Shown: in pieces, positions 1 to 6,394 of the stretch | Layout: every line of letters begins with the position of its first letter | How positions within the stretch are numbered: position 1 is the first letter of the stretch | Assembly (NCBI GenBank): GCA_040756715.1 | Contig: JBFLYE010000179.1 | Span: forward strand, 1 to 10,937 | Direction of reading: 5' to 3' | DNA length: 10,937 nt | Source of the DNA: JBFLYE01 sp040756715 [NCBI: bacterium] | Lineage (GTDB): Bacteria > UBA9089 > UBA9088 | Position numbers and translations under genes: made by a program | Notes under the pieces: generated by a model | What the model was told of the DNA's origin: nothing | What the model saw: only the letters and a program-made list of their open reading frames with translations | Databases searched by the model: none

Positions 1-78
1 TTAAGTTTTATAAAATTTTTTCCCTTTTAATTCAAAATTCAACATTCAAAATTCATAATTTTATAAAGTTTTCCTTAA
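1..78. repeat. AT-rich imperfect inverted repeat enclosing four heptamer repeats
   Basis: The segment begins TTAAG and ends CTTAA. TTTATAAAATT at 7-17 pairs perfectly with AATTTTATAAA at 57-67, so the two flanks can fold back on each other. Between them lie four tandem 7-bp units of TTCAAAA type (31-37 TTCAAAA, 38-44 TTCAACA, 45-51 TTCAAAA, 52-58 TTCATAA). No reading frame is evident. It sits just beyond the cas5 stump, so it could be a small non-autonomous mobile element, an intergenic repeat, or a transcription end for the minus-strand operon. The repeats are seen directly; the mobile-element reading is inference, and the left boundary may lie outside the window. Confidence 0.5.
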
Positions 79-121
79 GATTATCTAAACACATACATTT
101 TGTAAAGCGTTATGGAATTAA

Positions 122-316
122 CTATATGTTATCTTCTATCAAATCAAGATATTCTAAGGGATATCTGTCATTTCTATATCGCTGTAAGGCATTTGCAAGC
201 ATCCCTATGACAGCAGAGGGTGGTAATATGGGATAGGTCAAAGCAGACTGCCAAGTGAATGGGATTCTGATAGAATAAAGAGAATTTATCCTTATGTCAA
301 AGACTAATGCTTTCAT
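122..316 (-). pseudogene. cas5: Truncated Cas5 (type I-A-like Cascade backbone subunit), N-terminal stump
   Basis: Cas5 is the RAMP-fold subunit that caps the 5' handle of crRNA in type I Cascade complexes. The 64 residues begin MKALVFDIRI and carry the typical Cas5 N-terminal pattern: a first beta strand, then a segment reading IRIPFTWQSALTYPILPPSA followed by GML, the PPSA-x-GML turn common to Cas5 of archaeal-type I-A/I-B systems. Family members are roughly 200-250 residues, so about three quarters is missing. A TAG at 122-124 ends the frame, and none of the three minus-strand frames beyond it continues a recognisable Cas5. The ATG lies 3 nt after the stop of the preceding gene, with an AAGG about 8 nt upstream, so the start is the native one. 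The missing fold makes a working subunit unlikely. Confidence 0.7.
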
Positions 317-319
317 TAT

Positions 320-1006
320 TTAGACCTTACTTAAAAGCTCTGTAAATATCTTATCAATGGTATCTTTCTTATTAACTTCTTTGGGTGAATTACTGCCCCA
401 ATAGAGCAAGGTTGTATTCTGTGGCATAAGCCCACTTGTCTTTGAGATATAATCAGAATACATTGGTGATATTGGAAAAGGCAATGGACCTGTTTCAGAA
501 TAAGCCACAAGTATTTCCAAAGGATTTCCGTGGGGCACGGCATGGGAAAGCGAGGCGCCTATCTGTCCAGAAATCAGATAACGATAAGCCTCAATAGCCA
601 CTTTAATTCTCTCTTTTCGTCCATTATTGTCATCAACTGCATTGTGCCTGCAAATATTTTCAGACTTTTTATTTTCAGCATTAAATATAATTGGTCTATA
701 GCTATCCAATGAAAATATTTCGTTTTCTGTCACGCTTACACCTTCTGCACTCCTTCCAGCTACTCCAGGAGTACTAAAGGGAATGTATGATGAAGAAAGT
801 AGCCTTTTGCAAAGCATATTAAAAGTCTTTTCAATCTTATCAAATTCATCTTCGTTGGTATCAATGGCAATAGTATAAAAACCACCATTATCTTGAATAG
901 TTGCTTTTTCCATTCCAAATGTTTCAATCCCCACTCTCGCCAGGCCATAAGCAATCTTAGCCTCTAAATCAGGGAATCCAGTTGCCGGGGTGTAAAGTTT
1001 AATCAT
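320..1006 (-). CDS. Short Cascade protein, probable Cas8a N-terminus joined to Cas7 C-terminus
   Basis: A 228-residue protein in a Cascade operon position. Its ATG overlaps the stop of the HEPN gene as ATGA (1003-1006), with GGAG 8 nt upstream. Residues 1-122 (MIKLYTPATGFPDLEAKIAY onward, with FSTPG at 77-81 and GRSAEG at 84-89) resemble the start of a type I-A large subunit (Cas8a). Residues from about 130 on resemble the end of a Cas7/Csa2/DevR backbone protein: RIKVAIEAYRYLISGQIGAS, then SHAVPH, LVAYSETGP and a YSDYI segment. Cas8a is normally above 300 residues and Cas7 about 300. The simplest reading, given the usual cas8-cas7-cas5 order, is an in-frame deletion fusing the two genes near residues 122-130 (about 620-645 in DNA). 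The family assignments come from remembered sequence patterns, so they are tentative. Alternatively it is one small, divergent Cas8 or Cas7. Confidence 0.5.
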   Translation of the reverse strand: MIKLYTPATGFPDLEAKIAYGLARVGIETFGMEKATIQDNGGFYTIAIDTNEDEFDKIEKTFNMLCKRLLSSSYIPFSTPGVAGRSAEGVSVTENEIFSLDSYRPIIFNAENKKSENICRHNAVDDNNGRKERIKVAIEAYRYLISGQIGASLSHAVPHGNPLEILVAYSETGPLPFPISPMYSDYISKTSGLMPQNTTLLYWGSNSPKEVNKKDTIDKIFTELLSKV

Positions 1007-1398
1007 TGCTCTAACTCCATTTCTTTCAGAGCGATTTCAAATATGCGGTTTGCAATATCTAAAGCCTCCTTGGCATCGTTTTTAGATGGCATCCCTTCAG
1101 GAAGCATTCCGGGTAATGCATCAGGATAACGCGTTGGAATGTAAAATCGGTCAAGCAGAAGGATTCCTTCTCTTAAGTCATCAAAAGGGCTTTTATCAAT
1201 CTTTGAAAGGATATCAGCAAGCTTATGGCTTTGTGGATGTATTTTACCTTTGGATATGATAAAACCCTTCAATACCTTCTCCACACACTGTTGAGAATGA
1301 AAACAGGTCTGATTGGTAATTCCTTCCTTCAAAGCAAGCTCTGCCATCAATAAATCTTCCTTTGCAAAATCAATCCATCTTTTAGATTCCCCTTTCAT
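1003..1398 (-). CDS. HEPN domain protein (HepT-like partner of an MNT nucleotidyltransferase)
   Basis: A 131-residue, mostly helical protein of the HEPN family (PF05168 type), which with MNT nucleotidyltransferases forms toxin-antitoxin pairs common in thermophiles and archaea. The diagnostic helix reads FHSQQCVEKVLKGFIISKG (residues 33-51), followed by SHKLADIL (57-64) and then YIPTRYPDALPG (86-97). HEPN toxins are usually RNases using an R-x4-6-H motif; the conserved R90 here is followed by YPDALP with no histidine at the right distance, so the canonical motif is absent, as in several members of this subfamily. The ATG is preceded by AAAGGAG (1408-1414) at 9 nt. It overlaps the end of the HD-MNT gene by 17 nt and its TGA overlaps the next ATG by 4 nt, so it is translated as part of the cas operon. 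Family assignment is firm; whether it is toxic is not visible. Confidence 0.85.
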   Translation of the reverse strand: MKGESKRWIDFAKEDLLMAELALKEGITNQTCFHSQQCVEKVLKGFIISKGKIHPQSHKLADILSKIDKSPFDDLREGILLLDRFYIPTRYPDALPGMLPEGMPSKNDAKEALDIANRIFEIALKEMELEQ

Positions 1399-2425
1399 AA
1401 ATCTTTACTCCTTTTTTGCTAATCTCTTTTTCAAAAAATACCCTTTCTTTACACATTTTTCTAAACTCTTCAGGTGTATATACCAGAACATCCAATCCCA
1501 CCTTTGGATGAAGGATTAAAATAACATCCTTAATCCTGTCTAAAAAAGGTTTATCTGTGCTTTTTACAATAAGAAGGTCTATATCTGACCAGGTTTTGAT
1601 CTTTCTCTGGGCAAATGAACCAAAGAGAAGCATCATTTCAGGATTATACTCCCTCTTCAAAACTTCTATCCAGCGCTCAAGTTCTGTCTGCAACTCTACG
1701 AAGCGTCTATTTTTCAAAAGATTCTCTGTATAATCTCTTATATTCTCCACCATAAGCCATCCACCATAGTAATCCTGGTCGTCTTTCTTTTGATATTCCT
1801 TTCTCTCGGTAGCAGCACAGATGTCGCATAGTTTCAATATATGATGGGCAAGTGATGCCTGTATTCTTCTTTGATGCTGTTCTAATATGCCACAACCCTT
1901 AGCCCAAATTCTAAACCCTCTTGCCATCTCTTTTAGGGATGACACCTTTAAATCACATGCGTTAGGAAAATAATCTTCGGTCAGTTTTTCTATCTCATTA
2001 TGCCATATTATGTTGCCATTATTATCAACTATTTCATCCAATATTGCCTGCACATCGGGTCTTTCAATATTGTCTCCCAGAAGCCCTTTATCTGTATGAT
2101 GAATAGCAACTGCAAAACTTAGGGGTTCTTTAATACCGCCAGGCAAGGCATTAAAGAGATATGCAGCGCCAAGCGTTGAATGCGAGGGTAATTTTCTATT
2201 TGTGCCGAGATTATCTTGCCACCTTTTTGTAAGTTTTCCCAAGTCATGGAATAAAATCATTTTCAGAAAAGCATCTCTTAGCTTCCCTTGATCCAAAGTG
2301 GGATCAAAAGTTCTTGCTATTGTGGAATAATACACTGGAAAAAGAAGGTCAAACTTCTCTTTGCATCTTGAAATATGGTCTAAATAGTTTTCTTTAGGCG
2401 CGCTAAATAATGAAGCTACTGGCAT
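1382..2425 (-). CDS. cas3'': Cas3'' HD nuclease fused to an MNT nucleotidyltransferase domain
   Basis: A 347-residue two-domain protein. Residues 1-238 are a Cas3''-type HD phosphohydrolase/nuclease, the metal-dependent single-strand DNase that works with the Cas3' helicase to degrade Cascade-bound DNA. Visible metal ligands are H17, H60-D61 (FHDLGK), H82, H109-H110 and D201 (KLCDICAATE). The segment YYGGWLMVEN (219-228) is where Cas3'' proteins normally end. Residues 242-347 are a MNT-type minimal nucleotidyltransferase with all three signatures: GSFA at 269-272, SDIDLLIV at 280-287 and a third acidic residue D312 in GLDVLVYTPEEF. Such domains (MntA) act as antitoxins by AMPylating HEPN partners, and the HEPN gene follows directly. 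The start overlaps the cas3' end by 23 nt and has AAAGGAG 9 nt upstream. No stop or frameshift separates the domains. An internal ATG at 1751-1753 (M225) with GGTGG before it could also give a free MNT. Confidence 0.85.
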   Translation of the reverse strand: MPVASLFSAPKENYLDHISRCKEKFDLLFPVYYSTIARTFDPTLDQGKLRDAFLKMILFHDLGKLTKRWQDNLGTNRKLPSHSTLGAAYLFNALPGGIKEPLSFAVAIHHTDKGLLGDNIERPDVQAILDEIVDNNGNIIWHNEIEKLTEDYFPNACDLKVSSLKEMARGFRIWAKGCGILEQHQRRIQASLAHHILKLCDICAATERKEYQKKDDQDYYGGWLMVENIRDYTENLLKNRRFVELQTELERWIEVLKREYNPEMMLLFGSFAQRKIKTWSDIDLLIVKSTDKPFLDRIKDVILILHPKVGLDVLVYTPEEFRKMCKERVFFEKEISKKGVKIYERGI

Positions 2426-4037
2426 CTGGTATTACTCCTTTGAATTGGTCATAGTTTTCTTTTTCAAGAAGATAATATCTGAACGGAGATATATCTTTTA
2501 CCTCTGCAAAATCCCATTCTCCTTGTTCCATTTTAAAATCTAACCTCATCTTTAAGATGCCATCCTTTAAAAGCTTCAACCCCACACCAAAATCAACATT
2601 TGTTGAATTATCTCGGATATTGGTTTTGCAGATAGCATCTCTAATTTTGTCTTCTTTCTTGTGGCCTTCACCTTTTGATAGGTCAATCACCACTAGGGTT
2701 ATTGGCTTACCTTCTCTTAACTGAATATTTCTCGGTTCACTGTCCGCATACAAAACGCACTCATACAAATCAATCAATGTATCTCTCGCCTCATAGTCAT
2801 TTGCTTGATAGTCAAGTGTTTCGTCGACAAAAGAGCAAGCCTCGTCAAAATTTTTGATGTTAAACTTTTCATTATTTTGTAACCATTCACAAGCTTTTAA
2901 TAAGTGCTCTTTCTCATATGGCTTATGTCCATTATCATCTTCAACCGGAAATATAACCATCTCTCCATTCTCACCTTCATATCTGGCACATCTTCCCGCC
3001 CTCTGGATTAATGAATCTGCCGGTGCAAGTTCTGTAAGTAAAAGCTCGGCTGAAAAATCAATTCCTGCTTCAAGCACCTGGGTTGAAATGACTATGCCCA
3101 CACCTTCAGGAACAATCAGTTTACCATCTTCTTTGTGAGGGATGAGAGAAATTGCCTTTTCTTCATGAGCTTTCCTGTCTATTCTGGTAAAGCGTGAATG
3201 AAGTAAAACAATCTGTTCATCTTTAAGGTCAAGGCTTGCTTTAACTTCTTCGTAAATCTTCTGTGCCCTTTTAACCTGATTAACAATGATGAGGGTCTTA
3301 TGTTTGTTTATCTTTTCTATAAGATTATCTGAAAAATTGACATTACCGTTTGAATATAATGGATTATCTTCAAGGCTAATTTTAAGGTCACAATCCATCG
3401 AAACATTGGCAATCAATTTTTGGTTATCGGGTAGTTTTATTTCTTCAAATAGGCTACTTTCAAGACTCTTGGGCATAGTTGCTGTCATTACAACAAATGG
3501 GATATGGCTTTTATGCAAGATTTCCATTAAAGCCCTCATAATAGAGAAAGTAAATCCATCCCTGTACATATGAGCTTCATCAAAAACCACAAGAGAAGAG
3601 GCAATTGACCCAGCAGGAATATCAAGATGCCTTCCCACCTCACCACTTGCCCTGGCAAAACCATAAAGGAACTGGTCAAGGGTTGTAACAACTATATCTG
3701 CGATGAAAAAGGGAGAATTGGGCACATCACCATGTTGAACCTTAACAGAAATATAAGGTGAGATCTTCTGTGAATATCTTCTTATCCTCTCGGCAACGCT
3801 GTTCACAAGAACCCTCATTGGCAAGACATAAATCAGTCTTGGAGCAATATGGAATTTATTATCAACGAATTGAGATAAGAATGGTACCAACACTGCTTCT
3901 GTCTTTCCAGAGCCAGTTGGAGCTCTCAATAATAAAGGAAATCTGACTGCTTGTAGATTGTCCCACAGATTTATTTGGTGTGTGTAAGGAAAATCAATAT
4001 TAAAATTTTCTTTATAGAACTGTTCGACTTTAATCAT
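2403..4037 (-). CDS. cas3': Cas3' DEAH-box helicase of a type I-A-like CRISPR system
   Basis: A 544-residue superfamily 2 helicase lacking an HD domain, as expected for the split Cas3' of type I-A systems. It unwinds and translocates along target DNA recruited by Cascade while the separate HD protein cuts. Motif I is APTGSGKTEA (39-48), Ic VVTTLDQFLYGF (116-127), II VVFDEAHMY (150-158), III MTAT (184-187), IV region LLHSRFTRIDR (278-288), V VISTQVLEAGIDFSA (316-330) and VI QRAGRCAR (345-352). All are intact, so the ATPase should work. The ATG at 4037 has a strong GGAGG (4044-4048) 6 nt upstream. It is the first intact gene of the operon, and its 3' end overlaps the HD-MNT gene by 23 nt. No clear promoter is visible upstream; a headless ORF remnant occupies that space. 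Confidence 0.92.
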   Translation of the reverse strand: MIKVEQFYKENFNIDFPYTHQINLWDNLQAVRFPLLLRAPTGSGKTEAVLVPFLSQFVDNKFHIAPRLIYVLPMRVLVNSVAERIRRYSQKISPYISVKVQHGDVPNSPFFIADIVVTTLDQFLYGFARASGEVGRHLDIPAGSIASSLVVFDEAHMYRDGFTFSIMRALMEILHKSHIPFVVMTATMPKSLESSLFEEIKLPDNQKLIANVSMDCDLKISLEDNPLYSNGNVNFSDNLIEKINKHKTLIIVNQVKRAQKIYEEVKASLDLKDEQIVLLHSRFTRIDRKAHEEKAISLIPHKEDGKLIVPEGVGIVISTQVLEAGIDFSAELLLTELAPADSLIQRAGRCARYEGENGEMVIFPVEDDNGHKPYEKEHLLKACEWLQNNEKFNIKNFDEACSFVDETLDYQANDYEARDTLIDLYECVLYADSEPRNIQLREGKPITLVVIDLSKGEGHKKEDKIRDAICKTNIRDNSTNVDFGVGLKLLKDGILKMRLDFKMEQGEWDFAEVKDISPFRYYLLEKENYDQFKGVIPDASSFII

Positions 4038-4050
4038 TCATTCCCTCCTC
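4038..4050 (-). promoter_or_regulatory. Strong ribosome binding site of cas3'
   Basis: On the minus strand GAGGAGGG ends 5 nt before the cas3' ATG, a near-perfect anti-SD match. It fixes the helicase start at 4037 and contrasts with folC and porB, which lack any such site. Confidence 0.7.
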
Positions 4051-4071
4051 ATTATTGCTTTCTTCATCCCT

Positions 4072-4176
4072 TCATTCCAATTCCTCTTGCTTAAAATATT
4101 CTACGCAAAACTCCCCTATTTTATCAAACAATTCTTTGTGTTCATTCGCACAGTATTCTTTGCCTGTTTTAATCTT
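4072..4176 (-). pseudogene. C-terminal remnant of an unidentified protein upstream of cas3'
   Basis: One minus-strand frame reads 34 residues, starting KIKTGKEYCANEHKE and ending YFKQEELE before TGA at 4072-4074. The composition looks protein-like (amphipathic, charged, no low complexity) and the stop lies 34 nt before the cas3' ATG, as an upstream operon member would. An in-frame TAA at 4177-4179 abuts its beginning and there is no ATG or GTG start, so it looks like the tail of a gene cut off just where the folC promoter begins. By position it could be the end of another cas gene or of a neighbouring gene; the sequence alone does not let me say which. Confidence 0.4.
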
Positions 4177-4212
4177 TTAAATAAAATGGGTTTTTTGGTA
4201 TAATAAGATACC
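4175..4212 (+). promoter_or_regulatory. folC-lpxK promoter, with a palindrome over the -10 box
   Basis: A consensus TATAAT lies at 4199-4204, with a weak -35 such as TTTTAA or TTTAAA at 4175-4181, 17-18 nt upstream. Transcription would start at about 4211, one or two bases before the folC ATG at 4213, so the mRNA would be leaderless or nearly so, and no Shine-Dalgarno sequence is present. GGTAT at 4197-4201 and ATACC at 4208-4212 form a perfect inverted repeat around the -10 box, a possible operator. The box and palindrome are seen; the transcription start is inferred from spacing. Confidence 0.6.
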
Positions 4213-5451
4213 ATGAATGAATGGCTTAGAGGGCTTAAGGAATCCTCCTTTGTTTTTGGGCTTTCAAGGATAAAGAAGCTTCTTAAGGCTTTAGGGAATC
4301 CAGAAAAAGATTTTGCTTCTGTTCATATAACTGGCTCAAATGGAAAGGGCTCTACTGTAACATTTATCTTTTCTGTTTTAAAGGAGGCAGGTTATAAGGT
4401 TGGTTTATATACATCGCCACACCTTGTAGATTTTAGGGAAAGGATAAAAATAAACAATAAAATGATTCCTCAAAAAAAGCTTAAAACCATTATTGAAAAG
4501 GTAAAAAAAGCAAGTAAAGGGCTAGAGATAACATACTTTGAAGCAGCAACTGTCATTTGTTTCTTGTATTTTGCAGAAGAAAATGTTGATCTTGCAATTA
4601 TTGAGGTAGGGCTAGGTGGAAGGCTTGATGCGACAAATACAATTAAACCTTTGCTTTCTATAATTACCAATATTTCCCTTGAGCATACAAATTACCTTGG
4701 AGGAACAATAGAAGATATTGCAAAGGAAAAGGCAGGGATAATAAAAAGGGGAATTCCTGTTGTTATAGGAAGGATGGATAAAAAAGCACAAAGGGTAATA
4801 GAGGAATGTGCAAAAAAGAAGGGTGCACAAATTTTTATGGAAGGAAGGGATTTTATAGGAAAAGGAATACCAGATTGCTTTGAAGTCAAGGTTTTTGATA
4901 AAGCTTATAAAGGGCTTTCCTTAAAAATGATGGGAGACCATCAAGTTTTAAATGCCTCTTTAGCAATTGCTTCCCTTGAAATTTTAAAAAAGGATTTTCC
5001 TTATTCAATTTTCAAGTTAAAAAAAGGGCTTAAAGATGCCTATATAAAAGGAAGGATGGAGGTTATCTCAAAAAACCCTCTGATTATTTTAGATGGTGCC
5101 CATAATCCAGAGGGAGCAAAAATATTAAGGGAGGCTTTAAATTCCTATTTTCCATCATATAAGCCAATATTTATCATAGGCATCCTAAAGGATAAGGACA
5201 AAAATGGATTTCTTTCTAGCTTAGCTATATCAGACCATAAAATAATTGTAACCGAGCCAAAGATAGATAGGCTATATCCAAAGGAATTGCTTTTTGAAAT
5301 GGTAAAAAAATATACAGATGATGCTATTATGATGGATGATATAAAAATGGCTATTGAATATGCAAAAGGCATTGTAAGAAATGATGAGCTTATTTGTATC
5401 TGTGGTTCCCTTTATCTCGTAGGTGAAGCAATGAAAGAATTTAGAATTTAA
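4213..5451 (+). CDS. folC: Bifunctional folylpolyglutamate synthase / dihydrofolate synthase
   Basis: A 412-residue cytoplasmic Mur-ligase-type enzyme that adds glutamate to dihydropteroate and extends glutamate tails on folates, consuming ATP. The P-loop is HITGSNGKGST (38-48), followed by TSPHLVDFRERI (67-78), YFEAAT (108-113), EVGLGGRLDATN (131-142), the carbamylated-lysine region with SLEHTNYLG (155-163) and EKAGI (172-176), and the C-terminal-domain ILDGAHNPEGA (about 291-301). Length matches the family (about 410-430). The ATG is chosen because the -10 box sits 8 nt upstream, leaving no room for an earlier start. lpxK follows after 1 nt. Whether it makes dihydrofolate, polyglutamates or both cannot be told from motifs. 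Confidence 0.93.
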   Translation: MNEWLRGLKESSFVFGLSRIKKLLKALGNPEKDFASVHITGSNGKGSTVTFIFSVLKEAGYKVGLYTSPHLVDFRERIKINNKMIPQKKLKTIIEKVKKASKGLEITYFEAATVICFLYFAEENVDLAIIEVGLGGRLDATNTIKPLLSIITNISLEHTNYLGGTIEDIAKEKAGIIKRGIPVVIGRMDKKAQRVIEECAKKKGAQIFMEGRDFIGKGIPDCFEVKVFDKAYKGLSLKMMGDHQVLNASLAIASLEILKKDFPYSIFKLKKGLKDAYIKGRMEVISKNPLIILDGAHNPEGAKILREALNSYFPSYKPIFIIGILKDKDKNGFLSSLAISDHKIIVTEPKIDRLYPKELLFEMVKKYTDDAIMMDDIKMAIEYAKGIVRNDELICICGSLYLVGEAMKEFRI

Positions 5452-5452
5452 G

Positions 5453-6394
5453 ATGTTTTTTCTTGAGAAATTATACAAATTTGGGCTTTTTTGCCATAGG
5501 CGATTGTCAAAGCCCAAAAAGGTTCCTGCTTTTGTCATAAGCATAGGAAACATTACCACCGGTGGATGCGGAAAAACCCAGATGGCTTTAAAGATTGCCC
5601 AAATTCTTAAGGAAAGAAAGGTTTGTATCTTAAGTAGGGGATATAAAGGAAGGCTTGAAAATAAGGGTGGCATTGTTACGCCAAATAGCAAAGTAGAGGA
5701 TGTGGGTGATGAGCCTTTAATGCTTTCAAAAATGACAAACATTCCTGTTATGGTTGGAAAAAATAGATACAAATCCGCAATGTTTGCTATTTCTAACCTT
5801 GGCATAGATACCATCATATTGGATGATGGATTTCAGCATTGGGGGCTCTTTCGCAATTTAGACATCCTTCTTATAAATGGAGGTAACCCCTTTGGAAACT
5901 ATCGCCTTTTGCCTTATGGAATCCTTCGCGAACCATTGACAGGGATTGAGAGGGCTGATATAATTGTAATTACAAAAAGAAAAGACCTAAATGTTATTGA
6001 AATAATAAGAAGATTTAATAAAACCTCGCCAATATTTGAGGCAGATTACAAACCAAGTGCTTTATTGGATAATAATGGAAATACATATCCCTTATCATTT
6101 CTTTCGGGAAAGAGGGTATTGGCTATATCTGGAATACAACATCCCCAGCAATTTGAAGACGACCTAAAAGATTTAGGATGCAATGTGGAAGGAATAAGGT
6201 TTCCCGACCATCATTTTTATTCTTCCTCTGAGATAGAAAAGATAAAACATAAAGCAAAGGAATTTGACCTTGTTGTATCAACCCTAAAGGATAAAGAAAA
6301 ATTAAAGGGAGGGGATTATCTTTTCCTTAATGTTTCTTTCTCAATAAGTGATGAAACCTCTTTCATTAAGCTTTTAACCCCTAAGGAACAATAA
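5453..6394 (+). CDS. lpxK: Tetraacyldisaccharide 4'-kinase (lipid A biosynthesis)
   Basis: A 313-residue inner-membrane-associated kinase that phosphorylates the 4' position of tetraacyldisaccharide-1-phosphate to give lipid IVA, the sixth step of the Raetz pathway. The P-loop reads SIGNITTGGCGKT (30-42). Further LpxK signatures are ILSRGYKG (59-66), GDEPLML (85-91), LDDGFQHW (123-130) with the conserved DDGFQH, RLLPYGILREPL (151-162) and, near the C-terminus, FPDHHFY. Length fits the family (about 310-350). The start codon is 1 nt after the folC stop, with only a weak purine tract upstream, so translational coupling to folC is likely. Its last 14 nt overlap the convergent M16 gene. Its presence implies a lipid A outer membrane. 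Confidence 0.93.
   Translation: MFFLEKLYKFGLFCHRRLSKPKKVPAFVISIGNITTGGCGKTQMALKIAQILKERKVCILSRGYKGRLENKGGIVTPNSKVEDVGDEPLMLSKMTNIPVMVGKNRYKSAMFAISNLGIDTIILDDGFQHWGLFRNLDILLINGGNPFGNYRLLPYGILREPLTGIERADIIVITKRKDLNVIEIIRRFNKTSPIFEADYKPSALLDNNGNTYPLSFLSGKRVLAISGIQHPQQFEDDLKDLGCNVEGIRFPDHHFYSSSEIEKIKHKAKEFDLVVSTLKDKEKLKGGDYLFLNVSFSISDETSFIKLLTPKEQ

Noticed and set aside
4038-4067. Nine-codon ORF (MKKAIMRRE) ending directly before the cas3' ATG, as a leader peptide
   Set aside because: Too short, no good ribosome binding site of its own, and it contains the cas3' Shine-Dalgarno sequence, so it is probably coincidental.
1-4200. A CRISPR array near the cas genes
   Set aside because: No 25-40 bp direct repeats with regular spacers were found; only 7-bp repeats at 31-58 are present.
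5272-5817. A 181-residue minus-strand ORF
   Set aside because: It lies opposite folC and lpxK, both with full family motifs, and shows no recognisable domain; it is a frame shadow.
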